Assembly: GCF_025917005.1 (NCBI RefSeq)
Contig: NZ_CP078091.1
Coordinates: forward strand, 2,666,001 to 2,730,000
Length of the DNA: 64,000 bases
Reading direction: 5' to 3'
Origin: Porphyrobacter sp. ULC335
Lineage (GTDB): Bacteria > Pseudomonadota > Alphaproteobacteria > Sphingomonadales > Sphingomonadaceae
Position 1 is the stretch's first letter, and the number at the start of each line of letters is the position of its first letter. Shown in pieces: positions 57,435 through 64,000 of the stretch. A model generated the notes under the pieces. It searched no databases, was not told the origin of the DNA, and saw nothing but the letters and a program-made list of their open reading frames with translations. The position numbers were made by a program, and so were the translations under genes.

Positions 57435-59669
57435 TCACTTTGGCGGCGTCACCCCGTGGCTTTCGAGGAAGCGGAAGATGCTGTTCCACACGTGCGGCCC
57501 GATCTTCTCGCCCGACACGCGGTGGGTGTAGCCGGGGTAGAGCATCATTTCGAAGGGCGTGTTGCTTTCCTGAAGCACGCTGATCAGCTCCGACGAGTTC
57601 TCGAAAATCACGTTGTCGTCCGCCATGCCGTGGATCAGCAGCATCGGATCGGTGATCTTCGTCGCATCGGGGATCGCGCTGGCCTTCTCGTAAGCCTCGG
57701 GCACTTCGCGGGGATCGCCCATGTAGCGTTCGGTATAGTGGGTGTCATAAAGCTCCCACCGCGTCACCGGCGCGCCGGAGATACCGGCGGCGTAAAGGCC
57801 GGGATCGGCTTCAAGCTGCTTCAGCGTCATGTAGCCGCCATAGGACCAGCCATAGATCGCGACTTTTGCCGGATCGACGAAGGGGAGGCTCTTGAGGAAC
57901 AGCGCCCCTGCCTTCTGGTCGCGCACCTCGGCCCCGCCCATCGCACGATAGAGCGGCTGCTCGAAATCCACCCCGCGGTTGGCCGAGCCGCGGTTGTCGA
58001 GCACGAAATAGATATAGCCCTTGTCGACGACCGCCTGCGCCAGCGCGCCATTCCAGCCCTTGGTCACCATCTGCGGGCCCGGGCCGCCATAGTGGCTGAA
58101 GAACACCGGGTAACGCTTGCCCGGCTCCATTGTCGGCTTGAGCATCATCCAATGGAGCGGCGTGCCATCCTCGGCGGCGATTGTGCCAAATTCCGGCGTG
58201 ACATGTCCGGCGAGGAAGGGGGCATAGGGATGCTCGCCCTCGACCCGGTTTTCCTCGATCCAGGCGACCTGCTTGCCATCGGGTGTGGCGAGGTACGATT
58301 GCGAAGGCTGGTTCGGCGCAGAGCGGGTGACATACAGCAGCTTGCCCGCCCCATCCATGCTCGCCCCGTTGGTGAAGGCGGGGTCGGTAAGCAATTCAGG
58401 CTCGCCCGTCCCGTCCAGCCGGGCACGGTAAATCTGCTGCGTCACGACGTCGGTCGTCGCCTGATAGGTGACGGTGCCTGCGGTCTCGTCCACTCCGACC
58501 AGCGTGGTGGTCGAGAAGTCCCCGCGCGTCAGCTGCGTCCATGCACCGCCCGCGTAGCGATAGAAGTGGCCGTACCCGTCGCGCTCTGACCACCAAAGCA
58601 GGCTGCCGTCCGCAAGGAAGCGGTAATTGTCGCTGAGGTTTATCCAGTAATCGGGGCGCGCGGCGGTTTCGGTGAACCAGATTTGCGATGCGCCTGTGGC
58701 CGGATCGACCCGCAGCACGTCGGTCTTCGTCTGCGCGCGGTCCTGCCGCTGGACATAGATCGCGCTGCCATCCGGCGCCCAGTCGACGCGGGCGACATAG
58801 ATATCGATGTTGAGGCCGAGGTCGACCTTCACGCTGCCCGTGCCATCGGGGTTCATCACGAACAGCTCGACCACGGCGTTGTCGGTGCCCGCTGCCGGGT
58901 AGCGCTGGTCGAACACCTTGGTGCCCTTCGCCCCGATCGCCGCGCGGGTGACGATACCGACGCTGGCTTCATCCGTGCGCTGGACGACGATGCGGCTGTC
59001 ATCTGGCGACCACCAATAACCCTGAAGCCGCGCCATTTCCTCCTGCGCGACGAACTCGGCCTCGCCCCAGCGGATCGTCTCGCCCTCCTGCGGGGTGACG
59101 GGCTGCGCTTCCCCGCCGACCGGGCCGACCCACAGACGCCGGTCACGCACGAAGCTGACGAAGCCGCCCTTGCTGGAGAGCTTGGGATTGAGTTCGGTGC
59201 CTTCGGTGTCGGTTAGCCGGGTAACCGTGCCATCGAGCTTCGCCAGAAACAGATCGCCATCCAGCGGCACCAGCACGCCGGAGCCATCACTCGCCCACTG
59301 GTAGCTGATGATCCCCTTGAGACTGCCGACACGCGCACGCTCGCGCTGCATCTTCTCGTCCTCGGACAATTCGCGCCCGCTGCCAAGCTTCTCCGAATCC
59401 ACCAGCATCCGCCATTCGCGGGTCTGGATGTCATAGCCCCACAGGTCGTAGCGCTCGCGATCATCGGCGCGGTTGCGCAGCAGGGTGAGATAGCGGCCAT
59501 CGGGCGCGAGCTTCACCTGGCGCGGCGCAGGGCCGTCTAGCGAGGGTGAGGCGAAGACGCGTTCGAAGGTGAGAACGGGAGCAACCTCAGGCATGACGTC
59601 CTCCGCACACAGCGGCGTGGTAAGACAAGTCGAGACACTCAAGGCAACCGCTGCAAGAACCGAACGCAT
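57435..59669 (-). CDS. S9-family prolyl dipeptidyl peptidase (DPP IV-like), secreted
   Basis: 744 residues. Signal peptide MRSVLAAVALSVSTCLTTPLCA. An N-terminal beta-propeller (about 30-480) is followed by the catalytic domain with nucleophile GWSYGGYMT, aspartate in HGMADDNV and histidine in YTHRVSG. DPP IV-like enzymes cut X-Pro dipeptides off peptide N-termini. ATG at 59669 has a GAGGTGAG ribosome site. A 96-bp REP-like element sits immediately upstream. Confidence 0.92.
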   Translation of the reverse strand: MRSVLAAVALSVSTCLTTPLCAEDVMPEVAPVLTFERVFASPSLDGPAPRQVKLAPDGRYLTLLRNRADDRERYDLWGYDIQTREWRMLVDSEKLGSGRELSEDEKMQRERARVGSLKGIISYQWASDGSGVLVPLDGDLFLAKLDGTVTRLTDTEGTELNPKLSSKGGFVSFVRDRRLWVGPVGGEAQPVTPQEGETIRWGEAEFVAQEEMARLQGYWWSPDDSRIVVQRTDEASVGIVTRAAIGAKGTKVFDQRYPAAGTDNAVVELFVMNPDGTGSVKVDLGLNIDIYVARVDWAPDGSAIYVQRQDRAQTKTDVLRVDPATGASQIWFTETAARPDYWINLSDNYRFLADGSLLWWSERDGYGHFYRYAGGAWTQLTRGDFSTTTLVGVDETAGTVTYQATTDVVTQQIYRARLDGTGEPELLTDPAFTNGASMDGAGKLLYVTRSAPNQPSQSYLATPDGKQVAWIEENRVEGEHPYAPFLAGHVTPEFGTIAAEDGTPLHWMMLKPTMEPGKRYPVFFSHYGGPGPQMVTKGWNGALAQAVVDKGYIYFVLDNRGSANRGVDFEQPLYRAMGGAEVRDQKAGALFLKSLPFVDPAKVAIYGWSYGGYMTLKQLEADPGLYAAGISGAPVTRWELYDTHYTERYMGDPREVPEAYEKASAIPDATKITDPMLLIHGMADDNVIFENSSELISVLQESNTPFEMMLYPGYTHRVSGEKIGPHVWNSIFRFLESHGVTPPK

Positions 59670-59680
59670 CCAAAGCTCAC

Positions 59681-59776
59681 CTCGTCATTGCGAGCCGCCA
59701 CAAGGCGGCGCGGCAATCCATAAACCGACGATGTGCCATGGATTGCTTCGTCGCTTCCGCTCCTCGCAATGACGAG
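59681..59776. repeat. 96-bp REP/MITE-like element
   Basis: Exact 14-bp terminal inverted repeats CTCGTCATTGCGAG (59681-59694) and CTCGCAATGACGAG (59763-59776), with an inner pair GCAATCCA / TGGATTGC. The word CGTCATTGCGAG...GGATTGCTTCGTCGCTTC matches, from memory, a REP doublet common in alphaproteobacteria. It starts 11 bp from the S9 peptidase start, so it must form most of that gene's leader. Confidence 0.8.
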
Positions 59777-59810
59777 GGGGCTTGGCAAGGGTTGAACTGG
59801 GGGGGGGCAC

Positions 59811-59846
59811 AAACGAAAAGGGCGGCGCCTTGCGGCACCGCCCCTC
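59811..59846 (-). terminator. Rho-independent terminator of the rpsP-rplS operon
   Basis: On the minus strand GGGCGGTGCC-GCAA-GGCGCCGCCC is followed by TTTTCGTTTG. It ends 21 bp past the rplS stop. Confidence 0.85.
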
Positions 59847-59867
59847 GAATTTGCTGGCTGATGAGCC

Positions 59868-60236
59868 TTACGCCTTGGGCGCGTTCATCTTGCGCTCGAC
59901 GATACGTGCGCTCTTGCCGGTGCGGCCGCGCAGGTAATAGAGCTTGGCACGGCGCACCACGCCGCGGCGGACCACGGTGATGCTCTCGACGATCGGCGAG
60001 TAGAGCGGGAAAACGCGCTCGACGCCTTCACCAAAGCTCATTTTGCGCACGGTGAAGTTCGAACCCATGCCGCGGTTCGAACGGGCGATCACGACGCCTT
60101 CATAGTTCTGAACGCGCTCGCGGTTGCCTTCCTTCACCTTCACGCCGACGCGGACGGTGTCGCCTGCGCGGAATTCGGGGATGTCCTTGCCAGACTTGGC
60201 GATTTCTTCGGCTTCAATCTGCTGGATCAGGTTCAC
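59868..60236 (-). CDS. rplS: Ribosomal protein bL19
   Basis: 122 residues. [30 protein letters not shown] and [13 protein letters not shown] are the hallmark L19 sequences. Located at the 50S-30S interface. The ATG overlaps the trmD stop by 4 bp; last gene of the operon. Confidence 0.97.
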   Translation of the reverse strand: MNLIQQIEAEEIAKSGKDIPEFRAGDTVRVGVKVKEGNRERVQNYEGVVIARSNRGMGSNFTVRKMSFGEGVERVFPLYSPIVESITVVRRGVVRRAKLYYLRGRTGKSARIVERKMNAPKA

Positions 60237-60976
60237 TGGTCCGGTTCCTTGTCTTTTCGCCGCGCGCCAGAGGCAGGCTGGACCCGAACGCCCTTATGAC
60301 GTTCCCAAAGGTCTGGCCTGCGTAACCGTGTGTCATCCTCGCTCCTTGCCTTGCGCCAAGCAGCGATTTTCGCATGATCCCCCGATCGCAGCACTTCGGG
60401 GATCGTGCGCCCTTCCCATTCCTGAGGTCGGGTATAGTGCGGGTATTCGATGAGGCTTTGTTCAAAGCTCTCGTCATCCCCGCTGGAAGCCGCGCCCATT
60501 ACGCCGGGAAGCAGCCGAATGCAAGCGTCAAGGATGGTGAGCGCAGCCATCTCGCCGCCGCTGAGAACGATGTCGGCAAGGGAGACCTGCTCAATCTCGG
60601 GTCGGGCCTCGAACAGGCGCTCGTCGAACCCTTCAAACCGGCCGCACAGGATGATGACACCGGGGCCTTCAGCGATCTCGCGGATACGCGCCTGCGTGAC
60701 GGGTTTCCCGCGCGGGGTCATGGCAAGAATGGGGCGCCCGGCAGCAGGCGCGCTGTCCAGCGCGCGCGCCAGCACATCGCACTTGAGCACCATCCCCGCC
60801 CCGCCGCCTGCGGGGGTATCATCAACGGTGCGGTGCTTGTCGGTGGCAAAGTCGCGGATCTGCACCGTCTCGCAGGCCCACTTGCCCTCGGCCATGGCAC
60901 GCCCCGCCAGCGACACGCCAAGCGGCCCGGGGAACATCTCCGGGTAGAGGGTGAGGATGGTGGCGGCGAAGGTCAT
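60233..60976 (-). CDS. trmD: tRNA (guanine37-N1)-methyltransferase
   Basis: 247 residues, usual length. [32 protein letters not shown] and the SAM-knot motif [14 protein letters not shown] with [10 protein letters not shown] near the end. It methylates G37 of tRNAs to prevent frameshifting. The start overlaps the nitrilase stop by 4 bp; rplS follows with a 4-bp overlap. Confidence 0.96.
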   Translation of the reverse strand: MTFAATILTLYPEMFPGPLGVSLAGRAMAEGKWACETVQIRDFATDKHRTVDDTPAGGGAGMVLKCDVLARALDSAPAAGRPILAMTPRGKPVTQARIREIAEGPGVIILCGRFEGFDERLFEARPEIEQVSLADIVLSGGEMAALTILDACIRLLPGVMGAASSGDDESFEQSLIEYPHYTRPQEWEGRTIPEVLRSGDHAKIAAWRKARSEDDTRLRRPDLWERHKGVRVQPASGARRKDKEPDQ

Positions 60977-61923
60977 TCCCAGCGCACCCCGTCCCTCGCC
61001 CGCATATCGACCATCAGCTCGAAAACATCGGGCCGCGCATAATGCCCGTCGGTATCGAGATTGGTCAGCCCCGCGCCCACCTCGCCAAGGTCGAGCTCCG
61101 CCAGCAAAGTCTCCTCCCCCTCGCCCGCCTGCGCGATTACGCGAGTGTCGGGCGCGGCGATCAGCGAGCCGCCCTTGTTGAGCACTTCGCCAGGGATCGC
61201 CTCCAGCAACTCGCGCGCGACGGCATCACCGCCCACCCGCTCCAGCCCGTCGAGCAGATCATCCTTCACCTGCACCAGTCCCGCCGCCAGCACGAAGCAC
61301 CGCCCCTCCATCGCATAATGCCGCGAGGCGATCTGGTGGCTTTCGCGCACCGTCGGCCAAGCCGCCACGTGCACATCCTCGCCGAGATTGTGCATCGCCG
61401 CGCGGGCGAGTGGCATCCAGTGCTCCCAGCAGATCAGCGTGCCGAGCCGGCCCCACTCGGCCTCATGCACCCCCAGCGTCGAGCCATCGCCGCGCGCCCA
61501 GATCAGGCGCTCGCCATGGGTCGGCACCAGCTTGCGGTGATCGAGCACCGGCAGGCCGGGACGGAAGGTCAGCTGGTTGTTGACGAGGCTGCGGCGCACC
61601 CGCTCATGCGCGCCGATGCTGATGATCGCGCCGCTCGCATCGGCGAGCTCCTGCAAAGGGAGCAGGCGCTCGTCATTGGCGACCACCGCCTGTTCGAGCA
61701 TGATCGCGTGCAGCGCCTTGGTGCCGGGATGATCCCACAGAGCCGCGCCGGGCGCGTCATCGAGCCACAGCGGATAGCCGCCGAGGAAAGTCTCGCCGAA
61801 AGCCACCACCTTTGCGCCGCTGTCGATAGCTTCGCGGGCGAGGCGCACGGCCTTTTCGATCCCTCCAGCGAAATCGAGCGGGATCGGCGCGGCTTGCACG
61901 ACGGCGACTGAAAGCTTGGTCAT
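60973..61923 (-). CDS. Nitrilase (carbon-nitrogen hydrolase)
   Basis: 316 residues. Catalytic triad: E44 in [12 protein letters not shown]131 in [12 protein letters not shown] and C165 in [19 protein letters not shown] is the true nitrilase branch (nitrile to acid) rather than amidase. Sits between the TIGR04222 gene and trmD on the same strand with a 4-bp overlap to trmD, so it is inside the ribosomal-protein operon. Substrate unknown. Confidence 0.88.
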   Translation of the reverse strand: MTKLSVAVVQAAPIPLDFAGGIEKAVRLAREAIDSGAKVVAFGETFLGGYPLWLDDAPGAALWDHPGTKALHAIMLEQAVVANDERLLPLQELADASGAIISIGAHERVRRSLVNNQLTFRPGLPVLDHRKLVPTHGERLIWARGDGSTLGVHEAEWGRLGTLICWEHWMPLARAAMHNLGEDVHVAAWPTVRESHQIASRHYAMEGRCFVLAAGLVQVKDDLLDGLERVGGDAVARELLEAIPGEVLNKGGSLIAAPDTRVIAQAGEGEETLLAELDLGEVGAGLTNLDTDGHYARPDVFELMVDMRARDGVRWE

Positions 61924-61945
61924 GGCGTGCGCTTACGCCGGGAAA

Positions 61946-62776
61946 TCAGCCCCCGCAACCACCGCAGCCACCGCCGCCGTCGCCGCCGCCGTCGCCGCCG
62001 CCATCACTGTCTCCGCCACTGCCGTCGCCGCCGCCCGAGTCCTTCTGCCGCATCGCATGAACCGGCTCCCACGGCGTGCCGACCAGCACTCCGCTCCCGA
62101 ACAGCGCCACCGCCATCGCCGCTTCGTCGGCACGCGGCGCGCGCGAGAAGCGGCCGTTGTCGGCCCGCAATGCCTTTATCGCCGCGATCCCCGCAGCGGT
62201 TCGCGGGTCAGCCTTGGCAAAACGGAAGATTGCCAGACCTGCGGTGAGAACGAGCAGGGCCACCAGAAAACCGGTCGGTTCGCCCAGCGCGCTCCCCGCC
62301 CGCTGGCGATAGATGCCCACCACAAGCAGCGCGATAAACGGCGCGATCGATAGCCACCGCAGTTGCGTGTATTCCTCAGGGCGCAGCATCAGGCCGGCGC
62401 GCTGCAATCGTGCCGCGACGCGATCGGCATGCAGCACGATCTGCTTGCGCGCATCGGCAAGGGTTAGAGGTCCGCCCGAACTCAGCAAAATTTTTGCCGC
62501 GGGGGTCAGCGGCAGTGTTGCATCGGCCACCGCAAGGCTGTCCTTGCCCGCCTCAACCAGCACGCCGCGCACATAAAGATCGGCAAGCAGCGAATCGGTT
62601 AGCCGCGTTCGTCCGCCCGCCAGCATTGCGATACTCTCCAGATCGTCTGGTACGGAGCGTCGCCCGGCCTGGCGAAGATTGGCGGGAATCCACCATGCAG
62701 CAATGCCCGAAAAGCCGAGCAATACGGCGTAAAACAGCAGGAAATCGCCGCCCGTCCATGACGAGAACAGCTGCAT
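61946..62776 (-). CDS. TIGR04222-type membrane protein with Gly-rich tail
   Basis: 276 residues from ATG at 62776 (MQLFSSWTGGDFLLFYAVL); a start further upstream would overlap the previous gene. Three hydrophobic segments (about 10-28, 150-167, 178-195) and a C-terminal low-complexity tail of Gly with Ser/Asp, then Cys (GGGCGGCGG), as in the TIGR04222 family. The DNA of the tail is a trinucleotide-like repeat. Unknown function. Its ATG shares a base with the stop of the GRDP-like gene. Confidence 0.75.
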   Translation of the reverse strand: MQLFSSWTGGDFLLFYAVLLGFSGIAAWWIPANLRQAGRRSVPDDLESIAMLAGGRTRLTDSLLADLYVRGVLVEAGKDSLAVADATLPLTPAAKILLSSGGPLTLADARKQIVLHADRVAARLQRAGLMLRPEEYTQLRWLSIAPFIALLVVGIYRQRAGSALGEPTGFLVALLVLTAGLAIFRFAKADPRTAAGIAAIKALRADNGRFSRAPRADEAAMAVALFGSGVLVGTPWEPVHAMRQKDSGGGDGSGGDSDGGGDGGGDGGGGCGGCGG

Positions 62777-63321
62777 CACATTATCCTTCCCGCGAGCCAT
62801 CCTGCCCCGAAGATCAGCAGGCCCAGCGCCAGAGCGACCCGGCGTGAAAGAAAGATACCATCGGAAAAGTTAACGCGAACTCCACGCGGATCGACGGAAA
62901 AGCGGCGATGCGCGCCGGGCCAGATATCCGGCGGCGGTGCTTCGCCGAATGCCGCTTCATAGGCGGCGAACGTGCGAGCATATTGATGATAGAACCGCGC
63001 CCGCTCCGTCTCGCCGCCCTTGGTCGGGCCGTGGTGGAGATCGGCGCGCAGCACGTGCGGGCAGAAGGTCTGCCAATAATCGCGGCTGTAGGTGAGGTGG
63101 AGATGCCATGCCTGATCCACCGCGTCCGATGGCGTCACCTCGTGCCCGGCGGTGATGGCAAGGTAGCAGAAGCGCTTGTACTCGCCGATTACCCGCTCGG
63201 CATGGTTGATGCTCCAGCGGTTTTCGCGTGCGAGGCGGGCGGCAAAGGTGAGAGAAATGTCATCCGGCCCGATCCGATGATCGGCGATGCGCTGCCAGAG
63301 GGCGTCTTCAAGAGCACTCAC
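62776..63321 (-). CDS. Glycine-rich-domain-containing (GRDP-like) protein with C-terminal membrane helix
   Basis: About 181 residues if started at GTG 63321, five bases from the rimM stop; an ATG at 63369 would overlap rimM by 44 bp. The core WHLHLTYSRDYWQTFCPHVL with DLHHGPTKGG is the GRDP motif. A single transmembrane helix ends the protein (VALALGLLIFGAGWLAG). It usually neighbours a TIGR04222 gene, as here. Biochemical role unknown. Confidence 0.7.
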   Translation of the reverse strand: MSALEDALWQRIADHRIGPDDISLTFAARLARENRWSINHAERVIGEYKRFCYLAITAGHEVTPSDAVDQAWHLHLTYSRDYWQTFCPHVLRADLHHGPTKGGETERARFYHQYARTFAAYEAAFGEAPPPDIWPGAHRRFSVDPRGVRVNFSDGIFLSRRVALALGLLIFGAGWLAGRIM

Positions 63322-63325
63322 GCCG

Positions 63326-63826
63326 TCAATCTTCGGCGAAATCGGCTCCGATAACAAGCCGGTGTTCATCCCAATCCAGCACGGCTTTGGGGATCATCGG
63401 CACCATGAAGGTTTTGGGGCCCTTCTCGGGCACCGGGGCACGGGTGATTTCGATGATGTCGGTCGCGCCGAAATTCTCGATCGCGAGCACGCTACCGACG
63501 GTTTCGCCAGCATCGGTAACAACCGGAAGGCCGAGAAGGTCGGCGTGGTAAAACTCGCCCTCGGCAAGCGGGGGGAGTGCATCACGCGGGACAGTCAGCG
63601 CAGTGCCGCGCAGTTTCTCGGCATCGCCCCGCGACTGGCTTTCGGCGAGGCGGGCAATTGCGCCGCCCTTGCCGTCGTCCCTGATTTTTTGCAGTGTCAG
63701 AGCGCCTTCGTTGAAGCTCTTGTGCTTTGAAAGCGTGGTGACGCCTTCGCCGAACAGCTTCAGACGAACCTCGCCCGCCACCCCGTGCGCGCCGATGATG
63801 GCGGCGAGGGTGACGGGCTTGGTCAT
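63326..63826 (-). CDS. rimM: 16S rRNA maturation factor RimM
   Basis: 166 residues. MTKPVTLAAIIGAHGVAGEVRLKLF, the AVPRDALPPLAEGEFYHADL linker and the PRC-barrel VLAIENFGATDIIEI with MVPMIPKAVLDWDEHRLVI. It helps assemble the head of the 30S subunit. Follows rpsP by 5 bp. Confidence 0.95.
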   Translation of the reverse strand: MTKPVTLAAIIGAHGVAGEVRLKLFGEGVTTLSKHKSFNEGALTLQKIRDDGKGGAIARLAESQSRGDAEKLRGTALTVPRDALPPLAEGEFYHADLLGLPVVTDAGETVGSVLAIENFGATDIIEITRAPVPEKGPKTFMVPMIPKAVLDWDEHRLVIGADFAED

Positions 63827-63831
63827 GGCAA

Positions 63832-64000
63832 TCAGCCTTCGGCCTGTTCGTCAGCAGCAGGCGCTTCTTCAGCGGCGGCTTCTTCAGCGGCGGGCGCTTC
63901 TTCGGCAGCAGCTTCTTCAGCGACCGGCGCTTCTTCGGCGGCAGGAGCCGGAGCAGCCGCAGCGGCCTTTGCTTCTTCTTCAGCGGCGCGTGCGGCTTCT
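63832..64000 (-). CDS. rpsP: Ribosomal protein bS16, C-terminal Ala/Glu-rich tail (partial)
   Basis: Only the last 55 codons are in the window. They encode an unusual low-complexity tail: EEEAKAAAAAPAPAAEEAP, repeats of AAEEAP/AAAEEAP, ending ADEQAEG. The core of bS16 is off the edge. Identification rests on the rimM neighbour and on tails of this type in sphingomonad bS16. The stop TGA is at 63834-63832. Confidence 0.8.
   Translation of the reverse strand, partial: EAARAAEEEAKAAAAAPAPAAEEAPVAEEAAAEEAPAAEEAAAEEAPAADEQAEG

Overview
The window is GC-rich, densely coded chromosomal DNA from an alphaproteobacterium, most likely Sphingomonadales and probably Erythrobacteraceae. I infer this from the split bamD - recN - ligA cluster, a DUF6481 protein, the rpsP-rimM-trmD-rplS set, sphingomonad-style short intergenic repeats and many overlapping start/stop codons. 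The taxonomic call is inference; there is no rRNA or tRNA gene here to confirm it.

Layout. 0-15.2 kb (mostly minus strand): a YciI-like fragment, a membrane fatty-acid hydroxylase/sterol desaturase, then a co-directional run recN - DUF7674-like - two tandem lipoprotein hydrolases - ligA - secreted protein - CinA-like amidohydrolase. Upstream of recN lies an arsenic operon (arsR-arsC-acr3-arsH) with two near-identical 18-bp operators, then rluE, the ribosomal oxygenase roxA, a DUF6481 gene and bamD. 15.2-19.3 kb: an accessory pocket holding a terminase-like HTH gene, a ccdAB toxin-antitoxin pair, a clearly AT-rich ClpP-fold secreted protein (TTG start), a lone Flp pilin and many short repeats, including an exact 43-bp inverted repeat around the AT-rich gene and the pilin. 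19.3-31.3 kb: lepA, two tandem GGDEF-EAL-PilZ proteins (one with a degraded EAL site), phaC and phaZ for polyhydroxyalkanoate turnover, a glycerophosphodiesterase and a DUF2855 protein.

31.3-47.7 kb: dnaN, a fatty-acid block (fabD - secreted protein - fabG - secreted protein), a divergent LD-carboxypeptidase/Mur-ligase pair that fits peptidoglycan recycling, an acyl-CoA synthetase, a HWE kinase with response regulator, a GST, a DUF808 protein, the rpsF-rpsR-rplI operon with a good terminator, AMP nucleosidase, a YbjN-like protein and an SDR. 47.7-47.8 kb: a noncoding gap between convergent genes that holds a near-consensus parS site flanked by 11-bp-phased AGACC iterons. 47.8-57.4 kb: rimK with a RimB-like protease, a second YbjN-like protein, an M2 peptidase, an alpha/beta hydrolase, a marR-emrA-emrB efflux operon with an operator over the marR start codon, a lipoprotein and asd. 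57.4-64 kb: an S9 peptidase, a 96-bp REP/MITE-like element, and the rpsP-rimM-trmD-rplS operon expanded by three unrelated genes; bS16 carries a long Ala/Glu-rich tail.

Most genes are core metabolism, translation and envelope functions. The strongest candidates for something not yet described are the parS-plus-iteron locus, the repeat-bounded accessory pocket at 15.3-19.3 kb and the three-gene insertion in the rpsP operon. No tRNA, rRNA, CRISPR array, insertion sequence or prophage was found.
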